From NCBI RefSeq assembly GCF_030816485.1, contig NZ_JAUSYC010000002.1:62001-126000 (forward strand): a stretch of 64,000 nt of DNA. Direction: 5' to 3'. Shown here piece after piece: positions 1 through 7,626 of this stretch. The DNA is from Arthrobacter sp. B1I2 (lineage in GTDB: Bacteria > Actinomycetota > Actinomycetes > Actinomycetales > Micrococcaceae). The first letter of the stretch is position 1, and the number at the start of each line of letters is the position of its first letter. The position numbers and the translations under genes were made by a program. The notes under the pieces are model-generated. The model ran no database searches. It saw only the letters and a list, made by a program, of their open reading frames with translations, and was not told the DNA's origin.

Positions 1-31
1 TTATCATTCAAGCTGCGGCACAGACTCAACG

Positions 32-244
32 ATGAGGGGAACGATGGAGTGCAATGACGAACAGCACGCTGTGGTGTCGGTAATCAACAACCTGGCCGGC
101 AGGTTTCCGGGCCGCGCCAGGACCGACATCGAGGACGCGGTCTGCGAAGAGTATTCAACCTTCAATTCGGGTCCGGTGCGGACGATGGTACCCGCCCTGG
201 TCGAGCGCGCCGCCATCAAGCAACTCCAAGGCAGCTGCCTGTAG
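32..244 (+). CDS. small three-helix-bundle dimerization-domain protein
   Basis: This 70-residue protein matches the pattern of the small actinobacterial three-helix bundle dimerization domain: a helix ending in LAGRFPG, then a conserved VCEEYSTF segment, then RTMVPALVERAAIKQL. Such domains usually sit next to phosphatase or regulatory genes and have no known enzymatic activity. There is no signal peptide or membrane segment. The first ATG (32) and an internal ATG (44) are both possible starts. The gene stands alone at the window edge beside a dispersed repeat. Family assignment is from memory of the consensus; the molecular role is unknown. Confidence 0.55.
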   Translation: MRGTMECNDEQHAVVSVINNLAGRFPGRARTDIEDAVCEEYSTFNSGPVRTMVPALVERAAIKQLQGSCL

Positions 245-250
245 AAGCAC

Positions 251-335
251 CTCGGACACGTTCCCCATGGTCCATACCCTGCGCTGCCGACGCACCGGCC
301 GCGGGGGTCAATGATCACCAGCAGGGACGACACCT
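251..335 (-). repeat. partial inverted copy of the 300-bp dispersed repeat
   Basis: Read on the minus strand, this stretch contains the blocks GTGTCGTCCCTGCTG, GGTGCGTCGGCAG and TGGACCATGGGGAA. They occur in the same order and similar spacing as in the repeat copies near 5.2 and 6.4 kb. The rest of the unit is missing here. No gene is seen in it. Confidence 0.6.
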
Positions 336-648
336 ATTCAGGCTGCCCGCCAAGCACTCGCGCGAACGTCAGCCGGGCGTCCGTAGCCATCTCAGGCGCA
401 TGGGGGCTGCCGCCGGGGGAACCTACGGGGATGGCCACAGTCGCCGGCGGCGTCACTGTCGATTTCAGAAGCTGACTGCACAGCTGCCCGCTGAATCCCG
501 CGGTTTGTGCACACGGGTTGTGATTAGTGACTGCCCGCTACTCCTGTGCACAAGTGTCCGCCTGCCCTGCACACCTGTTCACAAATCAGCGACCTCAATG
601 AGTCTTGAACCTCAGCCCGGCACCCCGCGGGAGTGCTCCGGCCACATT
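336..648. other. non-coding stretch with GTGCACA-like boxes
   Basis: No convincing gene is present between 245 and 648. From about 508 to 586 there are two GTGCACA boxes (GTGCACAC, GTGCACAAG), a related TGCACACC and an inverted TGTTCACAAA. The spacing is irregular. They could be binding sites or decayed iterons. No replication protein gene is adjacent, so the role is open. Confidence 0.3.
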
Positions 649-1182
649 TCAGTTCGTCCATCCTGCAGCTGAGGGATAAACAGGGGCCTTTTTCATCCGC
701 ATGACGATAACGCATCGGGAGATGATGAGCGCGTTCAGGCCGAGCGCGCTGAACTCGACTCCGCCAGGTGACTTTGTCATCATATAGAGGACGATCAGGA
801 TGGATGCAGCGGCCGTCAGGATAATAGCGCCGACCAAAGGTGGCCTGGACGTGGAGTGACGGGCAATGATGTTCCAGGTCCCTACTCCGATGTAGGCCAG
901 GGCTAGTACGCAGAAGACCGCGATGATCGTTATGACGTGGCTCATGGCATCGCCGGGGATGTAGCCGCCGGACGTCGCGGCCGTATTCATTGCGCGGATG
1001 ACCACGGAGATGTCGGTATAAGCGTAGAAGCCCGACATGAGGCCCAGGAACACGGAACTGCACCCCAGGACGAGCCGCCACCGCCGGGACTTCTCAGCGT
1101 CCAGCGGGGAGAGGATTTCTACCTCGGGTTCTGGCTTCGAAAGCCATGGCTGCTGGTGGGAATACTGCTGGTCATAGCTCAT
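649..1182 (-). CDS. four-helix membrane protein, unknown function
   Basis: The 177-residue product has a soluble acidic N-terminus (about 1-34) followed by four hydrophobic segments near residues 37-56, 82-106, 116-136 and 144-161, and a short basic and polar tail. This predicts an integral membrane protein with both ends on one side. No catalytic or ligand motif is recognisable. It is transcribed on the minus strand about 100 bases downstream of the LysM lipoprotein gene, so the two may be co-transcribed and both belong to the cell envelope. I do not recognise a family. Confidence 0.6.
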   Translation of the reverse strand: MSYDQQYSHQQPWLSKPEPEVEILSPLDAEKSRRWRLVLGCSSVFLGLMSGFYAYTDISVVIRAMNTAATSGGYIPGDAMSHVITIIAVFCVLALAYIGVGTWNIIARHSTSRPPLVGAIILTAAASILIVLYMMTKSPGGVEFSALGLNALIISRCVIVMRMKKAPVYPSAAGWTN

Positions 1183-1280
1183 ACGGGCGGCGCTCCTTCA
1201 AGCACATGCAGAAGCGCTCTTTGGCGGCGGCGATAGCAGCGCCTGGAGCGCCCAGCGGCATGGTCAGTGGTTCCACCGGG

Positions 1281-2327
1281 TTATTGGTGGATAGGTTTGG
1301 TCAGGTTGAGGCTGATGGTCTGGCCCGGGGCCAGTTCGTCGGCGGACAGATCAGTGAAGTCGTACCAGACGCGGTCTGTGCCGGTGAGTGGGCGGTTCGC
1401 CGCTGACAGATCTGCGATCTCGGGGATCCCGAAGCGGAAGGCGACCTGGCGCTGGGTGTCCCCGGGTGCCGTGGTGTAAGTCAGAGGAATCCCGTCGGCG
1501 TCGGTGGTGAAGGTGCCCTGTGCACCGTCGATCGTGACTTCGCCGGGCATGAGTCTTACCTTGGTTCCCGCCGGGATGGGCCGGTCTGCTGCAAGGGTTG
1601 TGTTCCACCGGAGCAACTGGTCTGTGGTGCACCGGAATTGGTAGCCGATGCTGTCGAAAGAGTCACCGTCGACGGTGGTGTAGTAAATGGCTTGGCCGAA
1701 AGAATTTTTAACGCTCTTTCCTTGGCCGGATCTGCTATCGACGGGGTTTTTCTGGAGCTGGATGTGGTTGCCGGCCCGGACAAAGAAGACGTTCCCCTTC
1801 TCGTACGTGAACGCCACCTTGTTCGCTTCCGCCAACTGCTCATCGGTCAGGTTGAACCGGTAGGTGATCCCCGCCAGGCTGTCTTCGGGCTCAATTGTGT
1901 AACTCGTTGGAACGCCGTTTGCGTCAACCGTGGCAGCGCCCATGGCACCCGGCATGGGACCGTCCGGGATCAGCCGCAGCCGTGTGCCCGGAGTGAGGGG
2001 AGCTCCGGGCTGGAGTCCGTTGAACCCGGCGACCTTCGCCTCGGATAGCTTGTACGCCGCCGCGACGGCCGAGAGGGTGTCTCCAGGAACGGTGGTGTAG
2101 AAGTCGGCGTTGCCAAACGAGTCCTGTACAGTTTCTCCACTCAGGGCCGGCTTCGCGGTGGAAGACGCAACTGCAACGGGGGTCGTCTTGACGACGGCCG
2201 GTTGCGCCTGGCTTGGAGCACCCTCGTAAGTGCACCCTGCCAGTCCCAGCGACAGCACAACAACCAGCGCTGGCCGGACTAGGGGCAGGCCCATCGTCGT
2301 CTTTGATGTACTGCCAGTTCCCGCCAT
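1281..2327 (-). CDS. LysM-repeat lipoprotein
   Basis: A lipoprotein signal is visible: a basic N-region, a hydrophobic stretch LVVVLSLG and the lipobox LAGC with Cys32. After a Pro/Ala/Thr-rich linker come four LysM-like repeats, each with a YTT..GD(T/S) start (YTTVPGDTL, YTIEPEDSL, YTTVDGDSF, YTTAPGDTQ). Three of the four end in PAGT/PGT-RLxP-like strands. LysM repeats bind peptidoglycan, so this is probably a membrane-anchored cell-wall-binding protein. Start 2327 is preferred because GGGGG lies 8-12 bases upstream. A GTG at 2372 and an ATG at 2294 are alternatives. No enzyme domain is attached. Confidence 0.8.
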   Translation of the reverse strand: MAGTGSTSKTTMGLPLVRPALVVVLSLGLAGCTYEGAPSQAQPAVVKTTPVAVASSTAKPALSGETVQDSFGNADFYTTVPGDTLSAVAAAYKLSEAKVAGFNGLQPGAPLTPGTRLRLIPDGPMPGAMGAATVDANGVPTSYTIEPEDSLAGITYRFNLTDEQLAEANKVAFTYEKGNVFFVRAGNHIQLQKNPVDSRSGQGKSVKNSFGQAIYYTTVDGDSFDSIGYQFRCTTDQLLRWNTTLAADRPIPAGTKVRLMPGEVTIDGAQGTFTTDADGIPLTYTTAPGDTQRQVAFRFGIPEIADLSAANRPLTGTDRVWYDFTDLSADELAPGQTISLNLTKPIHQ

Positions 2328-2553
2328 CAATGTGCCCCCAAATAGGTCCGGCGTAGCCGAGTCAAGGCCCACAACGGACCAAAAGCGAGCCTAGTGGATG
2401 AACCGTGAGCGGGCTGTGCAGATGACTTCTGACATCCGTGCAGTCAGCTTCTGAAATCGACAATCTTCTTGTAGCGCAGTGAGATAGAGCTGCATACCCT
2501 TGGCAGCACAAGTACCAATAAAAACCCTTGGAAATACGGGCTAAAACCCCTAT

Positions 2554-2569
2554 TCATTCAGTTGAATGA
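2554..2569. promoter_or_regulatory. palindrome upstream of the NrdH-like gene
   Basis: TCATTCA-GT-TGAATGA is a perfect 7-bp inverted repeat with a 2-bp centre, 70 bases before the redoxin start. It lies in a locally AT-rich stretch, as expected of a promoter-operator. The binding protein is unknown. Confidence 0.4.
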
Positions 2570-2638
2570 TTGCTAAAATTGAGGTAGCAAGTCACCCAGA
2601 CGAACGAAACTTATTTGATACGAAACCAGGTGCTGAAA

Positions 2639-2905
2639 ATGACTGCAACACCGGCCGCTTACACGGTTTACACCAAGCCCGATTGCCCGAACTGCGAAAA
2701 GACGAAGGACTACTTCGACTCCAAGGGCATCACCTATACGACCGTGGACATCACCGAAGTCCCGGCAGCGCTGGAGTACATCACCGCCGAACTCGGCTAC
2801 TCCCAGGCACCCGTGGTCGTGAACAACTCCGATGACCAGGACCACTGGTCCGGCCTGCGCCGTGACAAGCTTGTCCACGCGGCCATGAGTCACAAGGCGG
2901 CGTGA
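2639..2905 (+). CDS. NrdH-like redoxin (glutaredoxin fold)
   Basis: The 88-residue protein starts with the strand [12 protein letters not shown]. The redox centre CPNC (Cys16, Cys19) opens the first helix, and a QAPVVV cis-proline strand and a WSGLRRDKL helix follow. This is the glutaredoxin/NrdH fold, a small cytoplasmic disulfide reductant, classically for class Ib ribonucleotide reductase. No nrdI/E/F genes are nearby, and redoxins of this type are common on actinobacterial plasmids and phages. ATG 2639 is chosen over an upstream start because the fold begins right after it. Its stop overlaps the GTG of the next frame (GTGA), indicating translational coupling. Confidence 0.8.
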   Translation: MTATPAAYTVYTKPDCPNCEKTKDYFDSKGITYTTVDITEVPAALEYITAELGYSQAPVVVNNSDDQDHWSGLRRDKLVHAAMSHKAA

Positions 2906-3294
2906 GGACCGTGACGAACTTTCGCCCGGTCGTCGGGTTCAAACTCAGCCCGCGGATCCCGTTGGAGGTGGACCTGTTCCGGCAGGTCAACCCCAGCGGC
3001 AGGATCTACCCCGACGTTGTGGAACCCGACGTTGTAGAGCCCGCCATTGTGGAACCCCTCATGGAGGACCTGTGCGAGGGCTTTTACGCCGTCCCGGACA
3101 AGGGAGGGGATGACCGGTACCTTGAGGCGATCAGCCGAGCCCCGCTCGGGGAAGGCGGGCTCTGGGACGAGCACACCGCGAACCAGTACCAACCCAACGA
3201 CCTCACCCACGAAGAACCGGGTGGGACCGAACCTCAGAACGAACCCACAACACACACCGAGAACATCACCAGCACACGAGGAAAAGGAACCATC
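2902..3294 (+). other. coding-like N-terminal extension fused in frame to SSB
   Basis: From GTG 2902, which overlaps the redoxin stop as GTGA, an open frame of 131 codons runs without a stop straight into the SSB gene. Codon third positions are G/C-rich as in real genes. The peptide includes a tandem [15 protein letters not shown] repeat and an acidic, Thr/Asn-rich tail. It may be a real small protein whose stop was lost, giving a longer fused SSB form, or a remnant gene. I recognise no domain. Confidence 0.45.
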
Positions 3295-3810
3295 ATGGCC
3301 GGCGAAACCACGATTACTGTCATTGGAAACCTGACATCAGATCCAGAGCTGAGATTCACTCCGAGTGGGTCGGCCGTAGCGAACTTCACCATCGCTTCAA
3401 CGTCCAGGACCTTCGACCGTCAGTCCAACGAGTGGAAGGACGGGGAGACGCTTTTCCTCCGTGCCAGCGTGTGGCGGGAAGCTGCTGAGAACGTAGCCGA
3501 GTCCCTGACCAAAGGCATGCGCGTCATCGTCACGGGCCGGTTGAAGTCCCGATCCTATGAAACCAAGGAAGGCGAGAAGCGCACCGTGATCGAGCTCGAA
3601 GTGGACGAGATCGGTCCCTCACTCCGCTCCGCCAACGCCAAGGTCAACCGCACGCAGCGCGGCAACCAGGGCGGCCAGGGGAACGGCCTCCAAGGCAACG
3701 GCAACAACCAGCCACAGTCCGGCCCGCAGGATGATCCCTGGGCCGTGCCGGCCAACAGCAACGCCGCCGGGGGATGGGGCAACGGACCCGACTCTGAACC
3801 CCCCTTCTAA
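3295..3810 (+). CDS. ssb: single-stranded DNA-binding protein
   Basis: This 171-residue protein has a canonical OB-fold (about residues 1-113; [15 protein letters not shown] and [18 protein letters not shown] are typical SSB segments). A Gly/Gln/Asn-rich linker follows, ending in the acidic tip DSEPPF that docks partner proteins. SSB coats single-stranded DNA during replication and plasmid transfer. The start is set by GAGGAAAAGGA about 6 bases upstream of ATG 3295. The frame stays open upstream to 2902, so a longer form is possible. Its place in the plasmid backbone suggests a transfer- or replication-linked copy rather than the chromosomal one. Confidence 0.9.
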   Translation: MAGETTITVIGNLTSDPELRFTPSGSAVANFTIASTSRTFDRQSNEWKDGETLFLRASVWREAAENVAESLTKGMRVIVTGRLKSRSYETKEGEKRTVIELEVDEIGPSLRSANAKVNRTQRGNQGGQGNGLQGNGNNQPQSGPQDDPWAVPANSNAAGGWGNGPDSEPPF

Positions 3811-3934
3811 AACAGCCCAAGCGTCGGGGGCAGCCGATACGCTGACCCCGACGCACGACTGTCCGAATCCCGGTCAGAGAACACCAGGGACGCGTAGCTG
3901 AAACGGCGCGTCCCCTAGAAGCAAGGAGCCCTCC

Positions 3935-4297
3935 ATGAGTGATGAAACGCCCGCCGTTGTCCAGGAAGCCGATGCCATCTATGACGCGGTACGCGCGATC
4001 TGCCACATGAGCGAAACTCACCCGGCGCCCATGGTGTACAAGGTGCTGGGAAATCTGAAAGGAGCCACGGGGCACATGTTGGCCCAGGCCCTTCAGCAAC
4101 TCGCCGCCGGCCTGGAGAGGTCAGTTACCGAATACAACGTCTACGAGGATGACGGCCGGGATCCGGCTCAGTCTGCCGCCGTGGCCGCTGAGCATATGCG
4201 TGCTGCCGCTGGCTTGGCTGCACAGCTCGGCGAACATTTGGCCGAGGCGCAGAACGCCATCGCCGGGCAGGGATACAAAACAGAGGGGGACTCATGA
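3935..4297 (+). CDS. conserved plasmid hypothetical protein, helical
   Basis: The 120-residue, Ala-rich, acidic protein is predicted to be almost entirely helical. A segment HAAGL-like 'MVYKVLGNLKGATGHMLAQALQQL' is followed by 'AAVAAEHMRAAAGLAAQLGEHL'. It starts at an ATG preceded by AAGGAG. It sits between ssb and the ParB-like gene with short gaps, so it is probably part of the same backbone operon. No known domain is evident. By position it may take part in replication or partition, but that is a guess. Confidence 0.6.
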   Translation: MSDETPAVVQEADAIYDAVRAICHMSETHPAPMVYKVLGNLKGATGHMLAQALQQLAAGLERSVTEYNVYEDDGRDPAQSAAVAAEHMRAAAGLAAQLGEHLAEAQNAIAGQGYKTEGDS

Positions 4298-4353
4298 TCA
4301 GCAATCTGGGGACCTGCCCGAGTGCACCGGGCGCCTGAAAGCAGAGATTCTTG

Positions 4354-4620
4354 ATGGCGAAACCAAAGAAGGTTCCGGCATTCACCCCGTACTACACCGA
4401 AGACCAGGCCGGGCAGGTCCGTGCCGCGTTCAAGGCGGCCGGCCTGCAGGAGGGCGATGCCAGCGTCTCGGATTTCATCGTCCGTGCGACGATGCGTGAA
4501 GTGAAGCGTCTGCAGCGCAAGTACAACGGCGGCAAGCCGTGGCCTCCCGTGCAGGCCGGCGAGCTGCGGCGAGGGCAGAGGACGATGGATGAAATGCAGC
4601 ACCGAAACGAGGAAACGTAA
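4354..4620 (+). CDS. ParB-like ribbon-helix-helix centromere-binding protein (putative)
   Basis: The 88-residue protein carries a C-terminal pattern found in small actinobacterial plasmid ParB proteins: YYTEDQAGQVRAAFKAAGLQEGDASVSDFIVRATMREVKRLQRKYNGG. This fits a short ribbon-helix-helix DNA-binding dimer with the conserved NGGKPWPP end. Such proteins bind the plasmid centromere and act with a ParA ATPase. No parA is inside this window, so its partner may lie outside. ATG 4354 is preferred over the adjacent TTG 4351. The next gene starts 2 bases after its stop. Confidence 0.55.
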   Translation: MAKPKKVPAFTPYYTEDQAGQVRAAFKAAGLQEGDASVSDFIVRATMREVKRLQRKYNGGKPWPPVQAGELRRGQRTMDEMQHRNEET

Positions 4621-4622
4621 CG

Positions 4623-4910
4623 ATGGGCCAGTGGACTGACGAAGTGAACAAGACCGGCGTCCGGACGTCTCTGCCGTTCCCGAAGATGCTGACGATGGCC
4701 GAGGTCCAGGAAATTCTGAACCTTGGAAAACCGATGGTCTACGCGCTCCTGCGAAGCGGCGAGCTGAGGGGAGCGCAGTTCGGGCCCAGGGGCATCTGGC
4801 GGGTCCGGGAAGACGACCTGGCAGCGTACATTGATGCCGCTTACGAGAAGACAGCGGAACGGATCGCGTCCGGCCAGGTGCCCGAGGGCGAGACCCCCGC
4901 GGACAACTAA
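4623..4910 (+). CDS. excisionase/AlpA-type helix-turn-helix protein
   Basis: This 95-residue protein has the winged-helix pattern of the excisionase family (HTH_17): 'MLTMAEVQEILNLGKPMVYALLRSGELRGAQFGPRGIWRVREDDLAAYI', about residues 22-70. The family binds DNA as a small accessory or regulatory factor for recombinases, plasmid copy control or transcription. It follows the ParB-like gene by only 2 bases, so they are translationally linked. The role could be partition control, excision or repression. Confidence 0.7.
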   Translation: MGQWTDEVNKTGVRTSLPFPKMLTMAEVQEILNLGKPMVYALLRSGELRGAQFGPRGIWRVREDDLAAYIDAAYEKTAERIASGQVPEGETPADN

Positions 4911-5051
4911 ACCGCGAGCGTTTGAGACAGGGAAGGGCGGCACGCAATGACGGGTGCCGGCCTTCCTCTCTTTCTGACCAGGCTCGCTTCTTGTGAAGCC
5001 TCTTGCTGCGGCTGGTGCCATTGTTCGGATCACGCGGGGCTGCGGAAGTCG

Positions 5052-5355
5052 GTGGTGATTAGCGCCGCCCTGCAGCTTGTGGTTGTCACCGCCCTGTACC
5101 GGCCCGGGAAGCCCCCCTGTGCCTTAGAAGCCAGCCCCCGCGAGTGGTTCCGTGTGCACTCAGGGATACCCCCCTCCGCGGTCCTGTGTCGTCCCTGCTG
5201 AAGAAAACCTGCCGCCCCTTCGGGTGCGTCGGCAGTGTCGGTCTTGGACCATGGGGAAAGCTGCCGCTGGTGCGTGCTGGCGTTCGAGACTGTGCTGCAT
5301 TCGCGGTTTCGGCGGAGAGGTTCGTGCTCGTGGTGAGCTGGCGTCTGTGTGTGCG
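5052..5355 (+). repeat. dispersed non-coding repeat, copy A
   Basis: This fills the gene-free gap 4911-5396. It is an imperfect direct repeat of 6291-6590. Strong shared blocks are CCGGGAAGCCCCC, TGGTCCTGTGTCGTCCCTGC-like, GAAGAAAACC and CTTGGACCATGGGGAA, in the same order with similar spacing. It ends about 40 bases before the membrane-anchored protein gene at 5397. Neither copy contains a conserved reading frame, so it is more likely a regulatory leader, structured RNA or mobile repeat than a gene. Confidence 0.65.
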
Positions 5356-5396
5356 GTCAACCTTGACTTGCCGCCCCGGAGAGTACACGATCAGCC

Positions 5397-6173
5397 ATGG
5401 GCACACCCACACCTGAGGACCGGCCAAAGTCGTGGAAAAGGCATTTGCCCGAAATGGGGCGGCAACTCCTGGTGACGTTTCTGGGCTCGTTGTTCGCCAT
5501 CGGGCTCGCCATCGGGGTCACACCGGTTCTTCCCCTTTTCGACGAAGCATTGAGTCGGTGGCAGTACGTCGTGCCCACCTGCGGGGACCCTCGGGGACTG
5601 GAGTTACTAGACATTGCAGCGATGCAAGCAAAGGGTGACGCGAAGGTCGAAGTGTCGTCCGAGTCCGGGGAGAAAAGCCAAAGAGCAATTAATGCCTTCG
5701 ACGGTCGTCCTGGCTCCGGATGGGTGCCAGAGACTGTGTCCCCCCGAGACGATGCCGCCGCGGCAGCCTCGGCTGAAGCCTCCAAAGACCGGATGGTCCT
5801 GACTTTCACAAGTCCTCAGCGGATCGCTCTGATGTGTGTCGTTAATGGCAACGCCAGTGATTGGAATTCCTACATACGGGCAGACCGTGCCCGTACTGTG
5901 GAGGTCCGTCTCGGTGAAGGGGAGCAAGAAGTCACCCGCAGTACCTCGCTGCGTACGCTGCCGCAAAATGAGCTACAAAACCGCCAGGACCTCAAGGTGC
6001 CTGACCCAAAGACTTTGTGGGCTTCCAATGCGTACAAGCAGGTATCCCTTACGTTGCTCAACCGTTACCTGGGATCGCAGGTCGACGATCCGAATACGGG
6101 GGAGGTAGTCGACGAAGCCTCCCGTTTGGTGATGCTCGCCGAGGTGGAGGTATGGATTGACAAGAAGCAGTGA
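5397..6173 (+). CDS. membrane-anchored protein with NADase-type glycan-binding (discoidin-like) domain
   Basis: The 258-residue product has a cytoplasmic basic N-terminus and one membrane helix near residues 23-47 (LLVTFLGSLFAIGLAIGV). The extracytoplasmic part contains 'RAINAFDGRPGSGWVPE', then 'MVLTFTSPQRIALMCVVNGNASDWNSYIRADRARTVEV' split over beta strands. This is the pattern of the discoidin-like NADase-type glycan-binding domain. I see no enzymatic domain. The gene is bracketed by two copies of the 300-bp repeat and has no good ribosome-binding site close to ATG 5397. It could be translated from a leaderless or unusual start. The function is probably sugar or surface recognition, by domain homology only. 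Confidence 0.6.
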   Translation: MGTPTPEDRPKSWKRHLPEMGRQLLVTFLGSLFAIGLAIGVTPVLPLFDEALSRWQYVVPTCGDPRGLELLDIAAMQAKGDAKVEVSSESGEKSQRAINAFDGRPGSGWVPETVSPRDDAAAAASAEASKDRMVLTFTSPQRIALMCVVNGNASDWNSYIRADRARTVEVRLGEGEQEVTRSTSLRTLPQNELQNRQDLKVPDPKTLWASNAYKQVSLTLLNRYLGSQVDDPNTGEVVDEASRLVMLAEVEVWIDKKQ

Positions 6174-6290
6174 CGTTTGGTTCGCGTCACCTGACGGATG
6201 ACGACTTGGCGCGCCCATTTCAACTGAACGATGTTGCGTTCGCCCATGAAAATTGACATCGCTTCGGCACGTGGCTCTTCGAACGCCTCG

Positions 6291-6590
6291 TGCTGATTAG
6301 GTCGCCGCCCTGCTACTTGTGTTTGTCCCCGCCCCGTACCAGCCCGGGAAGCCCCCTGTGCCATAGAAGCCACCCCCTGGTAGTGGTGCCGCGTGTGCCG
6401 CTGTGTGGTCCTGTGTCGTCCCTGCCGAAGAAAACCCGAGCGCTCCTCCGGGCATGTCGGCAGCGCAAGTCTTGGACCATGGGGAACTTATCCGTCGGTG
6501 TGCTGGCACTGTCGAGGCTGTGCACATGCGCCGGTAACCGATGGTGACGTTCCCTCGGGGGTGTCCTGGCGCTTGTGTGCAGCCGGTCAC
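6291..6590 (+). repeat. dispersed non-coding repeat, copy B
   Basis: Second long copy of the repeat at 5052-5355, in the same orientation and occupying most of the gene-free gap 6174-6670. Shared blocks include AGCCCGGGAAGCCCCCTGTGCC, split in copy A by one base, TCCTGTGTCGTCCCTGC and CTTGGACCATGGGGAAC. Downstream of it is the 3' end of a convergent gene rather than a start, so it does not simply serve as a promoter for the next gene. Confidence 0.65.
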
Positions 6591-6670
6591 TTGGGTCCCG
6601 TCGTCCACATGTGTGCGGGAAAAGCCCGAAGGAGTTAGCTTTTGCCGTGCCCATGTGGGCGAGGGCAAGC

Positions 6671-6979
6671 TTACTCAGCCTCGGTAGCCCCGCAGTCTGA
6701 GGACGGGGAACCCTCGTCCGTGGTCCGGGTGGTGGCCGGCTTCCGGCGTCGCGCTGCGGCGCCGGATTCAAGCCCGAGTTTTTTCAGCTCCTCGGGGCTC
6801 CAGCCGTCTTTGGTGGCGCGCACGTAGGCGCGCTTGTCTTCACGTTCTGCGTCGGCGAGCTGTTCGCGCAGGTCAGTGATCCGCTGCCTGGTCTTGACCA
6901 GGTTCGTGACGGATTCGATGCGTGAGTCCAGGAGGGCGCGGGCCTGGTTGCGGGTCTGTTCGATGTCGATGGTTGGCAT
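6671..6979 (-). CDS. conserved small coiled-coil protein next to the mobilization genes
   Basis: Starting at ATG 6979 (MPTIDIEQTRNQ), the roughly 102-residue protein forms a long charged helix, 'LLDSRIESVTNLVKTRQRITDLREQLADAEREDKRAY', with heptad hydrophobics. Then comes 'WSPEELKKLGLES' and a basic and acidic low-complexity tail. It is divergent from mobC across a palindrome-containing gap, a typical position for mobilization accessory or regulatory genes. Proteins like this recur on Arthrobacter mobile elements. Function unknown; relaxosome accessory is a guess from context. Confidence 0.6.
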   Translation of the reverse strand: MPTIDIEQTRNQARALLDSRIESVTNLVKTRQRITDLREQLADAEREDKRAYVRATKDGWSPEELKKLGLESGAAARRRKPATTRTTDEGSPSSDCGATEAE

Positions 6980-7106
6980 GCACCCACGGTAACCACAGGG
7001 GCAGCGGTTTTTCGGGCAGCGACGCGCAGCGGCGTGCCACTTCCGGGAGCGGAGCACCACAAAGGGAGGAGAAGCGTGGGAGCCGTTTGAGGCGCAGCAA
7101 GCTATA

Positions 7107-7126
7107 CATTTACACGGGTGTAAATG
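7107..7126. promoter_or_regulatory. 18-bp palindrome between divergent mob genes (operator or oriT element)
   Basis: CATTTACAC-GG-GTGTAAATG is a perfect 9-bp inverted repeat with a 2-bp centre. It lies in the intergenic region between the minus-strand coiled-coil gene and mobC. A TTGACA box follows at 7155-7160. The site is well placed to be a repressor operator or an arm of the transfer origin; the sequence alone cannot decide. Confidence 0.5.
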
Positions 7127-7232
7127 GCGTGTCGCTCATGCTCCTGTGGTTGTTTGCTTGACACACTGGTCGTGTGGCCCCCGGGTTTCGGGGTTGCTGC
7201 GCTGGGCCGTTTTGAGGGAATTGGGGGAGTGC

Positions 7233-7622
7233 GTGTCTGAAGAGAGTGTGCCGCGTTCCCGCCTTTCGAAGCGGCGCCGCGCGAATTCCCCGGCGGGGAC
7301 GAAGAAGCGCCGTGATGTCTGGGTGACAGCGGAGGAGGAAGCGGCTCTGGTTGCGAGGGCTGCGCGGGAGAAGGTCACGGTCCCGAACCTGCTGCTTACC
7401 GCTGCTTTGTCGGGGTCGTCGGAGACGCCGACGGAGCGTAAGGCGGCGATGGCTGAACTGATGGCAATCCATACGTTGTTGGCGCGGGTGTCGAACAACG
7501 TGAACCAGATTGCCCGGCATGCCAACGCGGGCGATGAATTCCCCCAGGATGCCCAGGCGACACTTGCGTATGTGCGAGAGGTTGCGATGCGGATTGACCG
7601 GACGATTGAGGGGCTGATGTAG
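7233..7622 (+). CDS. mobC: MobC-type relaxosome accessory protein
   Basis: From GTG 7233, preceded by GGGGGAG, the product is about 129 residues. A basic N-terminus 'RSRLSKRRRANSPAGTKKRR' is followed by a ribbon-helix-helix-like 'VWVTAEEEAALVARAAREKVTVPNLLL' and the MobC signature 'HTLLARVSNNVNQIARHAN' near the C-terminus. MobC proteins bind oriT and assist the relaxase in melting DNA around nic. It lies 4 bases upstream of the relaxase gene, a standard mobCA arrangement. Confidence 0.8.
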   Translation: MSEESVPRSRLSKRRRANSPAGTKKRRDVWVTAEEEAALVARAAREKVTVPNLLLTAALSGSSETPTERKAAMAELMAIHTLLARVSNNVNQIARHANAGDEFPQDAQATLAYVREVAMRIDRTIEGLM

Positions 7623-7626
7623 GGAG

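Noticed and set aside
4..333. 109-codon minus-strand open frame at the window start
   Set aside because: It overlaps the better-supported plus-strand gene at 32-244 and its end lies in the dispersed repeat; the product is Cys/Arg-rich without domain features.
508..586. Possible plasmid iterons (GTGCACA boxes)
   Set aside because: Spacing is irregular, copies are few, and no replication initiator gene is adjacent, so an origin call is not supported.
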